Below are positions 1-11,800 of a DNA stretch of 64,000 nt, piece by piece. Position 1 is the first letter of the stretch. Every line of letters starts with the position of its first letter. A model generated the notes under the pieces. The model made no database searches and had not been told where the DNA came from. It saw only the letters and a list, made by a program, of their open reading frames with translations. A program made the translations under genes and the position numbers. Origin of the DNA: Blumeriella jaapii (Eukaryota > Ascomycota > Leotiomycetes > Helotiales > Drepanopezizaceae); contig VWND01000078.1 of assembly GCA_009599575.1 (NCBI GenBank), positions 434,001-498,000 of the forward strand. Direction: 5' to 3'.

Positions 1-1827
1 AGGAGAAGGCCCAAGGTCGGGCAGCGAGTCAGACCAGCTCCTGCGACTGCGTGTGTGTCTGGACAGCGACGCGCCGCCAGGGCTCCTCCTCTCGCCGGTC
101 CATCGCCTCGGCCGGGACGCTGCCGCTTCCCTCTCCCTCTCCCTCTCCTTCGCCTCAGCTTCGCTCGCGATGCGGCCGTGGCCGCCGAAGCCGAAGCCGA
201 AGCCGCGGTACCAGTCGACGATGGCGTCGATCTCGGCTTCGTCGGCTTCCCACTCGGCGTCCCCGCGCATGTCGTGCGCGCTGCCTCGCTCGTCTTCCAT
301 GGTGCCCGAGATGGCCATCTGGAAGGCGATCCAGTCGAGAGCGTCGCCGGCGCCGTCGGGGGAGGCCTCTTTGCGGCTCCGGGCTAGGCGCTCGAGACGG
401 ATGGGGCCGTGGCGGAAGCCGGGAGCTGTCAGGGTGTAGTGGGTGGAGGGGAGGAAGATGTGCGTGGCGGTTGTCAAGACGGTCGGCGATGGCCGAGATG
501 ACCCAGCCGACGACGAACTTGAGAAGGAATCCTGAGCTCCGGTGAGGTTCAGAGCGGCGATTTCTGGGATGGTGGGTAGCAGAAAGGGGCCTCTGATGGG
601 AGCTGACGACCGACGAGGTGCCCGGGGCGGGATTGGGGGAGGAATGTCGCTCGCAAGAGGAGAGGAGTTCTGCTGTGCCGCAGTGATGTGAGAACTCAAG
701 CTCTCGAGATGGAACGGCTCCGTGGGTGTGTTGCATTCCCCTTCGCTACTGCGGACGGATCCCATCGACATCTTCCTCTCGCTCTCGTGTTTGAGCTTCA
801 ACTGCTGGATCCTCCCGGGGGTCAGCATCTCGTCCACCTGAGTCCGGAACATCTTGCCACTGAACAGATCGGCCATGTTGGTGGTGGCATCAGTCAAGGT
901 CCATCTGGCGGGTGTGTTTGTCGGTGGATGTGGCACTTTGGGGGTCTTCTTGCCGAAGAAAATGGTTCCTCTCTTGCCGAAACGATTTCTCTTTCCCTTG
1001 GAGACAGATTTGGCTCTCGAGACTGGTGTCTTGAGCGGCGAGAGCACTGGTCGCACGTTTCTCTTGGAAGCGCCGCGAGAAATCGACGGCGATTGCGATG
1101 ATGCTGTACGGCGAGTCTCATGCCATCCTTCCGTGGCAGCTTTGGCATCTGCCAGAGCCGTACCAACCGCCCGGAACGCCTTATCCGTCTCCCTGATCAA
1201 CTGCTCGACGTTCTCTGCTCCATCTTCCATATCTGATTCTGTATATCTCAAGCTCTGTGTTGGGGTCTTATCATCGTCCAGCAAGTCTGCCGACAGTACG
1301 CCAGCACCGTCGAAGGACGAGCCGGGTCCAAACTTTGTCATTGAACTTGCGCTGGGACCGAATTCCAACTCACGGGGAGTGAGTGGCCGCAATGGTGGCT
1401 CCCGAACAATTAGACTCCAAGTCTTCTCATCTCCTGCAGTGAATTCCGAGGGCACGGGTGGGAGATAAAGAATCTCGGGATGAGGAGGTAGCGGATCAAC
1501 ATTGAACAAAGAATGTTCGATCGGATCTAGACTTGCTTCGCAGTCGCAACTGCACAAAGAACTTGCCGAAGAGTGGGCGGTTGTACTCGGCGAGGTAAAG
1601 TGAAGGCTTCGCGTGGTGATATTGCTGCTGGCTCGGCGAAGATTCCGAGATGTTTCTGTAGAGGAGGCTTGGGAGAGCCACGACAGTCTCTCTGGGTTGT
1701 CTCCGGAAAGTCCATTGTGGTCCGACAAGTGATCATGTTCGACATGAATGGCAGGCTTTTCTATGTCGTTGTTCTTCTTTTGGGAAATGAAATGCTTGAG
1801 GCGCCAGCCGGTCTTTGGAAGCAACAT
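1..1827 (-). CDS. Low-complexity conserved-type hypothetical protein, 3'-incomplete
   Basis: The minus strand reads open from an ATG at 1827 to the window edge, 609 codons without a stop and without needing an intron. In-frame stops lie just upstream (1842-1840 and 1854-1852), which fixes the start. The protein begins MLLPKTGWRLKHF. It is rich in Ser, Pro and charged residues, and it holds a basic stretch (SKGKRNRFGKRGTIFFGKK), a proline run (IPPPIPPRAPRR) and, near the visible end, an acidic helix-like part (EWEADEAEIDAIVDWYRGFG) followed by a Glu/Arg stretch. No enzyme domain is recognisable. The long open frame and ordered residue use argue for a real gene. The true C-terminus lies outside the window. 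Function unknown; a scaffold or nuclear protein is possible but is a guess. Confidence 0.8.
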   Translation of the reverse strand, partial: MLLPKTGWRLKHFISQKKNNDIEKPAIHVEHDHLSDHNGLSGDNPERLSWLSQASSTETSRNLRRASSNITTRSLHFTSPSTTAHSSASSLCSCDCEASLDPIEHSLFNVDPLPPHPEILYLPPVPSEFTAGDEKTWSLIVREPPLRPLTPRELEFGPSASSMTKFGPGSSFDGAGVLSADLLDDDKTPTQSLRYTESDMEDGAENVEQLIRETDKAFRAVGTALADAKAATEGWHETRRTASSQSPSISRGASKRNVRPVLSPLKTPVSRAKSVSKGKRNRFGKRGTIFFGKKTPKVPHPPTNTPARWTLTDATTNMADLFSGKMFRTQVDEMLTPGRIQQLKLKHESERKMSMGSVRSSEGECNTPTEPFHLESLSSHITAAQQNSSPLASDIPPPIPPRAPRRSSAPIRGPFLLPTIPEIAALNLTGAQDSFSSSSSAGSSRPSPTVLTTATHIFLPSTHYTLTAPGFRHGPIRLERLARSRKEASPDGAGDALDWIAFQMAISGTMEDERGSAHDMRGDAEWEADEAEIDAIVDWYRGFGFGFGGHGRIASEAEAKEREREREAAASRPRRWTGERRSPGGASLSRHTRSRRSWSDSLPDLGPSP

Positions 1828-4800
1828 CGTGATATGCGATCATATACAGCATTAAACGAGAGAGATGCGCTGACAAGTGAACAAGATGCGTTGAAAATGG
1901 TTACTGACGCAGATTACAGGCAGAGGCTCACAATGATATGGCACTGTGGTCAGATAGCACGAGGCTGTGCTGAGTGTATGATCTTCCGAAGAAATAATAC
2001 GCGGGGGATGAAGGATACCAAAAGTGCCAGAGAAACCAGCCTGCTTGGCTCCACACAGTAACACATATAAAAAATTCTGCACAGTGGGCTGGGAACCAGT
2101 TTGGAAATAGTCCGATGCCATTTCGCGTGCTTGTCAACATGCAAAGCAGATAACATGCAAAGCGGATACCTGCTCGAGTCCAGGATACGTGCTGTTGTCG
2201 ACACCGTCTTTGTTGCGAAGGTCTGATAACTTGGAAAGTCAGGCCATCAAAGAATTCCAGCAGAGATTCGATCGTGGAGCAAGCATTCTAAGCATTACAT
2301 AGCAATGACCGGAGAAGGTGCGGCTTTCACATCCCACTGGGACAGAAGCGCCGCATGGGAGGTCTTCTAGACGAGCAACAGTCGCACGACGACATGAGCT
2401 ATCGCATCAATCGACATTGCATCTCGCAACGCATTGGCTCGAAGGCGAGGGAAAATCGCCGAACGTAGGGTAGCTGCACGCGCTGGATATCTTTTCGGCC
2501 TCTCGCTTCAGAGGGATGTGGTTACGCAGGGGAATACAAAGCGCGGCCCGATACCTGCAGCTGCGCAAGCACACGAGAATTCCCATCTCACCGGTTACAT
2601 ACAGCAGAACTCGCCGAAAGCGCTCTGGCTCCACGAATCCGAGGCTCCGAGGCCACATGCCAATCCTGGGAGGCAAGGTCGTTTGAGATGAGCTTGAGAG
2701 TCTACACAACGGCCATAGAGCCTGGGCGCATGTACATACATATATCAACATATGTATGAGCGGAGCGCGGTTCGGGGCGATCCCGACTCACGCGGAAGTG
2801 GATTCGTGCCAGGAAGAGGTGCATCTGGAGGCGGCGTCCCGTCAATGGCCGGGTGTCGTTGATTGCTTCGCCTGGATGTGGTCGAGTCCTCATTGTTCAG
2901 CCCCAAGCCAGCTGATCGGGATTCGGGGATCAACATCGGAGGGGTCTGACCAGGGTCGCGAGGCCTAGATTCCGCGGATCTGTGTAGAAGACGTCCAGTT
3001 GGTTGCTGATGGAACACGCGATTGTTGACTTGGGAAGTAAACACACAGTGCAGACGTCGCTTCGTCGCATTTGTCCACTATTGGCAGGGGCAAAACGTGA
3101 CCAAAAGGAATCGGTCGATTCGTCGGGACCTATTCCAGAAAAACACCACGAAGGAAGAATCTGAATCTGGCAATGAGAATCTTGAGCCCTTGAAGATGAC
3201 GGACCCAGCTGGTGAACACAGGTACTGTGGAAGGCGAGATGAGAATCTCTGAGTAAGATCACGTGAGATTATTCTCAGCGCAGACTTCAGTTCTCTTCGA
3301 GCCTTCGGCCACCGAAACCCCTCACACGACGACAGAGATGCCGTGTCCCAACCTTACTGTACCATGGAAACCAGACCATTCGGATGATGGCTCTCGCTGT
3401 GAGAAAATCTGCTTGTACCAGGCGTCAGATCTCGATCATCACAGCTTCACAGCTGGTGTGCTCGATGTGGCCATTGACAAGCCACTGAGAACGGTTCCCG
3501 AAGATTTGTGAAAGCACCGGGCCTGCCTGGTCCGCTATCCTGCTGGTTCTTGCACTTGCAAATCGAGTTTTGAGTATGGCACGTGAGACTTGCCAGGCGT
3601 GAAAAGTGGTTTTCATGTGCCCGGATCAACGGTAGCTGACTCGTGTCGTGCCGATCAAGTGCTTGTTACACCGTCGAAAAATCTTCGTCTCGGAGTGAAA
3701 AATGGAACTTGATGCCAAAATGTGTCAAACGTTTTTGTTTTATTGTTGATGTCTATTACATCGTGCCTATTTACATGTGCACAATGACCAAAAGAGAGCC
3801 AGCCAGCCTCTAGGCTCAGTGACAGCCCAAAAGGACTTAGCTGGTCCCCAGGTAATGAGCCAGGTGGTTATGAAGTTGACACATAACAGGCATCTGCGCA
3901 TGATCAGAGGCGATGGTCGCCGCCGTGCCACAACTTAGAGCTGCCCGACCCAGCCCAAGGAAAAAGTGCAAGCGCAAACGCCGACGAACGTTGAACACCC
4001 GGGTATCAAATGCTTCCATCCAAAGGAAGTTCGGCCACAGCGCGCCATACCGTTAAGTGAAGGAGCGTATTGCTGCGTAACGATCTGCCACCGAAATGGC
4101 ATAGCCGTCGAGACGTCTTCTCGGGTGTCCGATGCGTAATTATCACGCTCTTACTCCATGCATTCCTTCCTCTTGTGGTTCGTCTGTCGTCTCTCATAGC
4201 TTGAGTCAAGCTTTGCAGAGGAGCTGGAGGGTGCTTCCGCAAGGTAGGGTGTGAAATGATCACCACGCTGTCGTTCATTGAAAGCGAGGATCACGAGCTC
4301 CAACCATAGACCCCAACATCTCCGACGTTGTGGCCGTCCTCATGAAGGATGATGCTGCATGGGTGGGAACATGGTGATATCTCTTTACGTCTCGGGTACA
4401 AGACTTTGATGCTCGTTTGGTAGGACCTTTGAACACCGTTCTGAGACGAGCTCGCATACTGTCATGCTGCTCTGAGATTGGTTGATATTTGGCCTGGCTT
4501 TGAAGTGTTGGAAGCCCCCTCATGATGGTGTTGGTGAGGTGCTGGGACTTCAAAAGACGGTAGGCAGTGCTCGTCTTCTTCTGATGCTTGAAGACTGCGA
4601 GGGAGAAGAATTCCAGCGTCTGTTTACTGGAACAGATGACGTTCTAGGAAAGGTCGAGGATGGGAGAGGTAAAGCTGGCGAGGAAAGTGCAGACCCGTGT
4701 TGAGTCAGGTCGGAGACCAATGGGCGAGGCGGGACGGAGGCTGATACTTGTTGAAGTGAGGTAAAAAGACAAGATACACAGTTTCTGGCTGTGACTATAG

Positions 4801-6451
4801 ATACCGACTTCAATGTGTAAAGAATATAGGCGTACCATGTTCCAGGGCCAGAGCTCATTGTTAAATAGCCTCCACTTGGAGGCCGCGACTCAGGTCGAAG
4901 AGCCTCAATCGATACACAGGACAAGAAGAAAGCATACTGGTGATCGACGATTAGACAACAGGCCTTAGGACATTTCAGTCCACGGCCACATTTGGAAAAG
5001 CCAGGAGTTGTGGCTGTTCCCGATTCAACGACATGTTGAGTAGCTCGCCCATTAAGGCTGCAAGCCGTCAGCCCAGTTCAGCCACTGCTCAGCGTCCATA
5101 TCTTAGTGGGAGACGACGTCCCTGATCTTTGGCAGGGCACTGACGGCTGTCACGGATCGGTGATCCCGAAATCTGACAGGAAAGAAGGAGTCGTTGTGTT
5201 TGAAAAGGCCCATCCATAGATGGCCACCGTCAAGATTGTTCCTTCGAGCTTGAAATGTCCACTGTGATTGTTGGAAGTGCGAACATTAGATGAAAGCGAC
5301 GAGTTCGTATGAATGCCCCAGAGCACGGACGGACCCTGTGTCTCGTGGAGGAATGGACCTTTGCGCCTTGCGAAGTCTACAAGCCGTGTTTCTGTACGAG
5401 ATCCAAACAAGATCCAATAGTTAGAACACTATCAGGAAAACCAAAAAGTGCCATACATACTTGCCCCGCATACTAAGTTTTACAGTCTAGGCCAGGAATG
5501 AACAAAAGAAACGAGAAGTTAGCATTGTTGGCCGTCTGGCGATAGGCTTCAACGCCCAGACGCAGGAGCATCTGCTTCTCTTTCCGCGTTCTTGAAGAAG
5601 AGCCGCAAAGTCGCCTCCAGCCAAAGCTGTATGCTGAAATCTTTGGTGCTAGAGTACATTCATGATATCACGACTTTCTTTGGTACGCATCAACTGGTGT
5701 TGGTGGCGTGAAAATGCACATTTGAGGTTGTGAGATTTGCGCTCGGCGTCTTCGGCGTCTGACTCGCCGCATTTTCAGATGAACAGAATCCGGTTCGTAA
5801 ACGTCGAATTCCTTGAGTGAATCTGGTGTTTTGGCCAATGAAAAATCACTTGGGGATACAGACGGCCAGGAATCATCCGTGAGATCGGCTGGTGACACTG
5901 GTCGAAGGTCTACTGATCAGTCAGCGACTGTCTTTTTTTCTGAGGCTAGACGGGAGTCAGCCTAAGTACTGTACTGTAGGATCCCTTGATTAAGGAAGAT
6001 TCGGAGGATTGCACAAGCCCAAAGACGATCGTGGATGCATGTTTCACCTTGCCGACGAAGAAGCATTCTCAGCATCTCTTATTGGTCCCACAAGAGTCAA
6101 GTGCAAGACTACTACTGTCCGAGATACTGAGACAAGACAGTCAATAGTGAAGCTTTAAAAGTTGACGGCTCGAGCACGGTGTTGATAGAGAAAGGGAGGA
6201 GTCCGATTCGTTCATCATTCCTTGCATCAAGCCGTGATCCGCTCGATAGCTCCATCACGTGCCCATCACGGTTGAGCACGGAGGTTGGACTTGTCAAGGA
6301 TTGTCATGCCTCTCCTCTACTCTATTGCCTCGCGACACGGTCGGTCGCTCGACTAACAAAACAGTCAGTTACTTATCAGCCTTGACAATTTGGCTTCCTC
6401 GAAGTCTGACTTCACGAACACAATGGAGAACCATCCCGCCTGTAGAGGAAG
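1828..6451. other. Gene-free interval
   Basis: About 4.6 kb upstream of the left-edge gene. Only short open frames occur, on both strands and without conserved-looking sequence, and no splice-joined model could be built. It holds isolated GTACTGTAC-type motifs (for example near 5965) and is otherwise ordinary intergenic sequence. A non-coding RNA or a fast-evolving small gene cannot be excluded. Confidence 0.5.
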
Positions 6452-6640
6452 GGCTCAAATAGCGGACCATTTGTTACACATCTCTTTTATATAACTGCTT
6501 TCTCGAGGGTCTATCTTTGTATGTAAAAATCTCCAGCTTAGCACGTCTCCAATGCCCTGCGGGAGGCTTGAGGTTGCGCAGTTTCACTGCCCCCTCCAGA
6601 CGTTAAATAATATCATTATCATCATTATCATGATTGCCTC
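6452..6640 (+). mobile_element. Retroelement 3' end, family A copy 1
   Basis: This stretch closely matches two minus-strand segments at 49436-49611 and 47941-48110. Shared blocks in order: GGCTCAAATAGCGGACC, a T-rich spacer, TATGTAAAAATC, TTAGCACGTCTCCAATGCCC, a GC-rich possible stem, CAGACGTTAAAT, then an ATC/ATT simple repeat. A constant 3' end finishing in a short microsatellite tail is typical of LINE or SINE insertions primed from target DNA. No coding part is visible, so this is a short non-autonomous or 5'-truncated copy. Confidence 0.7.
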
Positions 6641-6682
6641 GCGATGTATGTACCTGTAGACTTAAATGCTCAGATACTTAGA

Positions 6683-6960
6683 TACTTATATCCCTATAAT
6701 CTCGTCTATTTTTATTCTTATCTATATTCTCATCTACTTATTTACTCGCATACTTACATTCTCACATGCTTACATTCTCACATGCTTACATACTCACATG
6801 CTTACATACTCACATGCATAAATACGCACATGTTTATGTAGGTACTCAGATGCTTATTTACTCACATGCTCATATATTCACATACTTATCTACTTACAAA
6901 CTCATGTACAGGTATGTAATTTTTTACTCATATTCTTACATGTTCATATTCTGACGTACT
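6683..6960. repeat. Minisatellite, CTTACATACTCACATG-type unit
   Basis: Head-to-tail degenerate copies of a unit of about 16 bp combining CTTACATA/T and CTCACATG, cleanest between 6760 and 6830 and decaying on both sides. It lies a few tens of bases beyond the microsatellite tail of the family A element, so it may have grown from that tail. Short open frames through it are repeat artefacts. Confidence 0.8.
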
Positions 6961-7809
6961 TTTTTGTCGGTATCTCAGCGTAGATAATGATTCAGACTGC
7001 AACATGAACCATCCGAAGAAAGGTTTCTGCAAATGGCTGCAAGTTCCCATAGACGTAACAGTAGACTGGGTTCTACATACATCGGACACGATACCTATCT
7101 ACTGTGTATGTGCCGTTCTACCATACCTAATCTTGGCTCTAGGTACACTAGTGTGGTCTGGCTGGCCCAAAGATTTCTGTAACTCTCAATTTTTCAAGCA
7201 TGAAAAGCCTCCATTAGAGCTTCGATCGCAACATTCCCACCTTGTGAATCTCGTGAGGGGTACATCTCCTCCCGAATCTTGGAAAAGACTTGGTAACGCC
7301 GACTCTCCCCTGCACCCCCCTCGGGCCTCGGCTTCCCCGGCTGCTAAGATATATTTCATGATCGCCAGTTGGAAAGCTTACCAATCCAGCAGAAACTCCA
7401 TACAGCTGCTACGGCCGTAAACTGTGCGGCGAATATACCGAATGAACCCCGTTGACGATTGGGTAAACAGTACATACTACGGTGAATGCGATGTAAAACA
7501 TTGGCCCAAATTCCCACTGCCAAGGTTGGTCGTTGCGGGTATTTACATCGTATCTGCTTATCGTATCTGCTCTGGAAGCTGCAGAAGGCGTCATGTTTCC
7601 CCACAGTATCTGACGTCGAGAGGGGGCAGTTTTTCTGTCTTTTTCTGGCTTTTTCTGTGTCTTTCTATTCTCAGTTGCAACTGCCAGAGATTACCAATCG
7701 TTTTGGCCTGCGGAGTACAAATGCAACGCTCGACCGACGACCTGTCTCTTCCCTCCATAAACACACTCAGCAGAACCAGCAGAACGCAGAACGCACGAAT
7801 ACCGCAAGC
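6961..7809. other. Upstream region of the MDR reductase gene
   Basis: About 850 bp. An open frame at 7004-7420 shows no conserved features and is not called as a gene. The 3' half turns pyrimidine-rich (TTTTTCTGGCTTTTTCTGTG near 7640-7665), as is common in fungal promoters and 5' leaders, and probably drives the gene starting at 7810. Confidence 0.4.
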
Positions 7810-8883
7810 ATGGTTCAAAACAAAGGCCTCATCTTCAAGCAGGTCCCCAAGGGACTCCCAGTCCCAGGCCAAGACCTTGCCATCGAAAGCCGTGACATCG
7901 ATCTTGAGGCCGTCCCATCCGGAGGAGTAATCACCAAGAATCTGTACGCATCCTTCGACCCTTATCAGCGAGGACGCATGCGAGAGCCAGAGAAGGAGTC
8001 GTACTCTCCGCCCTATACCCTCGGCCAGCCCATCGGCAACGGCACCGTCTCCCAGATCCTAAAGTCGGACAACGCCAAGTTTAAGAAGGGGGATCTGGTG
8101 TACGGAGCCATACCGACGGAGGAATACTCGGCGCTAGATAAGGATGCAGCAGAGGCGCTGAGGCAGATTGAGAACCCGTACAATCTGGACCTGAAGCATT
8201 TTACAGGAGCGTTGGGCATGCCTGGATTGACGGCGTATTCATCTTTGTACGAGATTGGCAAGCCGCAGAAGGGGGAAACCATCTTCATCACGGCTGCTTC
8301 TGGCGCTGTGGGCCAACTGGTTGGACAACTAGCCAAGCATGAGGGCCTCCGTGTCATTGGATCTGTCGGCTCCGATGAGAAGCTCGACTACATCGTCAAA
8401 GACCTGAAGTTTGACAGCGGGTTCAACTACAAGAAGGAGAAGCCACTCGATGCTCTGAGACGACTCGCCCCAGAGGGTGTCGATATTTATTACGACAACG
8501 TCGGAGGGGAGCAACTAGAAGCTGCATTGGAAGTTATGAACGTGTTTGGAAGAATCATTGCTTGCGGCATGATCTCGGACTACAATACCCCGCTCGAGCA
8601 GAGATACGGCATCAAGAACTTGATGAATGTTATCGCTAAGCGAATCACGTTCCGAGGATTCATCGTCGGAGACAAGGACATGGGCCCTCGGCATTTCGAG
8701 GCGAGGAATAAGAATATTTCGAAGTGGCTGCATGAGGGAACATTCCAGGCCAGAATGAGTGTCACAGAAGGTATTGACAACGGCCCTGAAGGCCTTGTTG
8801 GCATCTTCCAGGGCAAGAACTTTGGAAAGGCCGTGTTGAAGATTGCGGATCCAGAGGTGAGGAATGCTGATTCGAAGAAGTGA
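7810..8883 (+). CDS. NADP-dependent MDR double-bond reductase (LTB4 dehydrogenase-like)
   Basis: Intronless, 357 aa. The family (medium-chain dehydrogenase/reductase superfamily, zinc-free leukotriene B4 dehydrogenase / alkenal double-bond reductase branch) reduces activated C=C bonds with NADPH in the cytosol. Visible hallmarks are an N-terminal GroES-like part (NLYASFDPYQRGRMREP), GMPGLTAYSSLYEIG before the cofactor domain, the Rossmann glycine motif TAASGAVGQLVGQLAK, VDIYYDNVGGE and GRIIACGMIS. Zinc-binding cysteines are absent, as expected for this branch. The open frame continues upstream in phase to 7486, but the ATG at 7810 (context AAGCATGG) gives the usual family length and N-terminus, MVQNKGLIFKQVPKG. 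The physiological substrate cannot be told; detoxification of unsaturated aldehydes or ketones is the usual inference. Confidence 0.93.
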   Translation: MVQNKGLIFKQVPKGLPVPGQDLAIESRDIDLEAVPSGGVITKNLYASFDPYQRGRMREPEKESYSPPYTLGQPIGNGTVSQILKSDNAKFKKGDLVYGAIPTEEYSALDKDAAEALRQIENPYNLDLKHFTGALGMPGLTAYSSLYEIGKPQKGETIFITAASGAVGQLVGQLAKHEGLRVIGSVGSDEKLDYIVKDLKFDSGFNYKKEKPLDALRRLAPEGVDIYYDNVGGEQLEAALEVMNVFGRIIACGMISDYNTPLEQRYGIKNLMNVIAKRITFRGFIVGDKDMGPRHFEARNKNISKWLHEGTFQARMSVTEGIDNGPEGLVGIFQGKNFGKAVLKIADPEVRNADSKK

Positions 8884-11800
8884 GAAGCGATTGCTGATCT
8901 ATTCTGCAGTAAGCTTTACATGCCTCATAATTTGGTATGAGAGCAAAGCAGAGCAGAGCAGTGCAGAGCCAGCCCCATGTGAGCCTGTTAGGATCCTGTA
9001 TGCAGTACAATACTATTAATAATCCTACATAAAGCAACACACTGTATCATGTTGTTGCATATTGTACTCTTCTTGCTCTTGCAAGAAACACGCCGAGGCT
9101 TTTCCTGATTTATCTTTCCTGTTTCTGTTTTGATATCTTCGTGGTCCACGGTTCCTGCTACTTTGTTGCCCTCGTTGCCACCATTCGTCGAGCTATGCAC
9201 AAGTCTGCTTGCTTTCCAAGTTCTGTCCAATCCCACTTTCGCTTCAGCTGCACATTGAATGTCCGAGTCACGAGACCTGGTGCCCGTTGGCCCCACGATT
9301 CTTTCTTAGAGGCAAAGAAGGCGTTGACGTGATCTACCAAAAAACCAAGACGGGGACTGGCATCTTTGTGATCTAGGCGCTAGCACCTTCTCTACGTACG
9401 ATAGAGAGATGTTGCGCCCGGAAGGTCCCTGGCTTGCGTGTTAGATGTACAGAGCTAGGCCTCGTATCCACCGGCGTCTGCGCTGAACTTCTCGCCCACC
9501 TCGAGACTCACGAGAAGAGCGGAGACGTCGCCACTCACACCCCTTTTAGAAGGACGCGGCTATTAAGTAAGCCATAAATAAGCTGGGCAGCGAGGTCGAG
9601 AAGCTCAAGAGAGAGCGGGATTAAGGCTTGAGTGCGTTGGAGAGTGCCGTGGGCCAGCCGCATGATCAAAAGACGCATCTGGCTTTTGGGCAGCTAAGAG
9701 TAATTTTCGTGAGTGGGTAGTGTTACTTAACCTACTGCCCGTCCCGTATGTAACATTGCATTTGGCTAATGGACACGCATGTTCTGCGTGAGAAGGAAGC
9801 GTGGTCTGCAGACTTTCGCGCGAGACTTTACTTGCGTTGGCTCCTTACGCTCATCCACAGCGCCTGACTGGCCTCGTCAGAGTCGGGGTCTTCGCCCTGG
9901 ATTGGCGGCTTCTTTATGATAGGCAAGATCTACTCTCCTTCTCCTCTTCGAGGCGGCTTTACGGCTGCCCTTTCGCCAACTAGCATGAACAACAGGAACA
10001 AACGCGTCTTCAGAGACTTCCTACGATCACAGCAGATTCGTTACGCCTAGAAATGATCACCGGAACCCAATTCCTCCCTTTTCTTTGTAGAGGCATCGAC
10101 GCTTCTCTGTAAGGTACAGTACGTGGACACATGAAGTTGCGCGTGTGTTCCGGACAGTAACTTATTACAACCGCCATATATCTCGACGTTTTTAACAAAT
10201 TCTTTTTAACGATTTTTTACGACGATAGCATTTAAATGCAAAATAATACTTCAAGTTATAAAGCGCATATTATTAAGCTATGGTTTCGTAATATAAGTAT
10301 GAAATTAGGGCTTTATTCGCCTGATTTTAACCCGATCGGAAATTTGTAAAAAATATTTAAAACAAAAATAATTGAGCTTAAACAAAGCTAATAGTTATGA
10401 AAAACAATAATATAATACAAAGATTTTTAATAAAAGCTGTATAAAAAGCGTGAAAGCTTCCGAAAGATCAGTTGTTAAATAAACTAGCGAAAGTGATGCA
10501 AAAGGGGATAAACGCTGTTAAGGCTGCAAATGGGTGGTATACTAGATACTGGTTGAAATAGAATATTCTTTCGATTTTCAGCTTTAATTTAAGCTATTTG
10601 TATTTAAAATCTACTAATTAATGGTGGAGTTATGAAGTTGTCAAGGTAAAAGAATTTTGTTGGGGTAACGACTATTTACTGACGCGCACATTCATGTGTC
10701 CACCCACTGTACACTGCTCATTCACATCTCGTAAAGTTAATTATGGCTGTCACGTGTCGAGGACGTGTTTGCCGAAACGGAATCTCAGAGTTGTAGTAGC
10801 GTGTATTTTGTATGATTAAATAATGGATATCCTACGTGATAACGAGACGGACTGTTGTTAAAGCCGAGGGGTTGATTTTCTGCGCCAACAGATATGGGCA
10901 AGGCTTTTCAGCCGAATAGCTACGTTCCAACCGACGAGGGCGGGAAATGTAGCGTCTGCTGTAAAAACCATTTAACTAATAAATCTCCAACTAAAGCGAT
11001 CTGGGACTCCCCTCGAGAGCTATATACGTGTTGCAATGAATATTGTCCCACCAGCATTTGCCGGCTGCTTTTCTCAGGCCCACTTTATCCGCTCCACAAC
11101 AGAAGGATTCCACTTTCAAGTCTTTGAAACAAGGTGAATGGCAAATCACAGTTCCAATTTCGTCTCGCACACTTTGCTATTCCCATTTTTGGCTTGATTC
11201 AGTGTATATAGTAGGTCCAGTGCAACGGCGGCGGCGATTTGGTCGGATTGCACACAGGGCTTACAACGTGGCGTGGCATCTAATTTAGAGGTCTTTGAAT
11301 GCCTCTGGATTAGAAAGCCCGAGGGCAGCATTGCAATAGCCCAGTGAGCGGATGCTTAGAAGATATAGATTCTGCATTGTCTATCTTTCTGAACACTCCT
11401 ATTCAACATCCGAGCCGCTACCCCGTGCGTGCTGTAGTTGAAACTAGGTAGACAATGTGGTATGGCGACTCTGTAGGGGAAATAACTGGAGCTTCTGTCG
11501 ACAGATATCTAAAAACATCATAGGTTTGTGCAGCCCTGGCCCAGGAGTGATGCAAAGGTTCCTCGCCCCGTGATCTATGCAGAGAATCTAAAATCATGTT
11601 AGGGTTGACGGCGGGGGAGAGACCACAACTGCTCGATTTGTAGAGTGAGGAGACTGGCATGTGTGCCAGCAGACAGGCTTTCAAGACTCGACTTTAGGTA
11701 TCAGAGACTGTAAACTGGCTTCCATGAGGTCATATTCTTACAAGGGGTATCTTTGTGGCCTTGGGGGCTGAAAAGTTTTGGATTCCACCATCGTGGTGAC

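Noticed and set aside
6683..6960. CRISPR-like regular spacing
   Set aside because: The repeats are about 16 bp, contiguous and degenerate, without spacers, in a eukaryotic genome.
7004..7420. 138-codon open frame upstream of the MDR reductase
   Set aside because: No recognisable domain, hydrophobic and Pro-rich pieces in random-looking order, and no promoter or splice context supporting it.
9546..9660. Coiled-coil-like fragment (LGSEVEKLKRERD)
   Set aside because: Only about 15 residues before a stop, with no basic region or second exon found; could be chance or a tiny relic.
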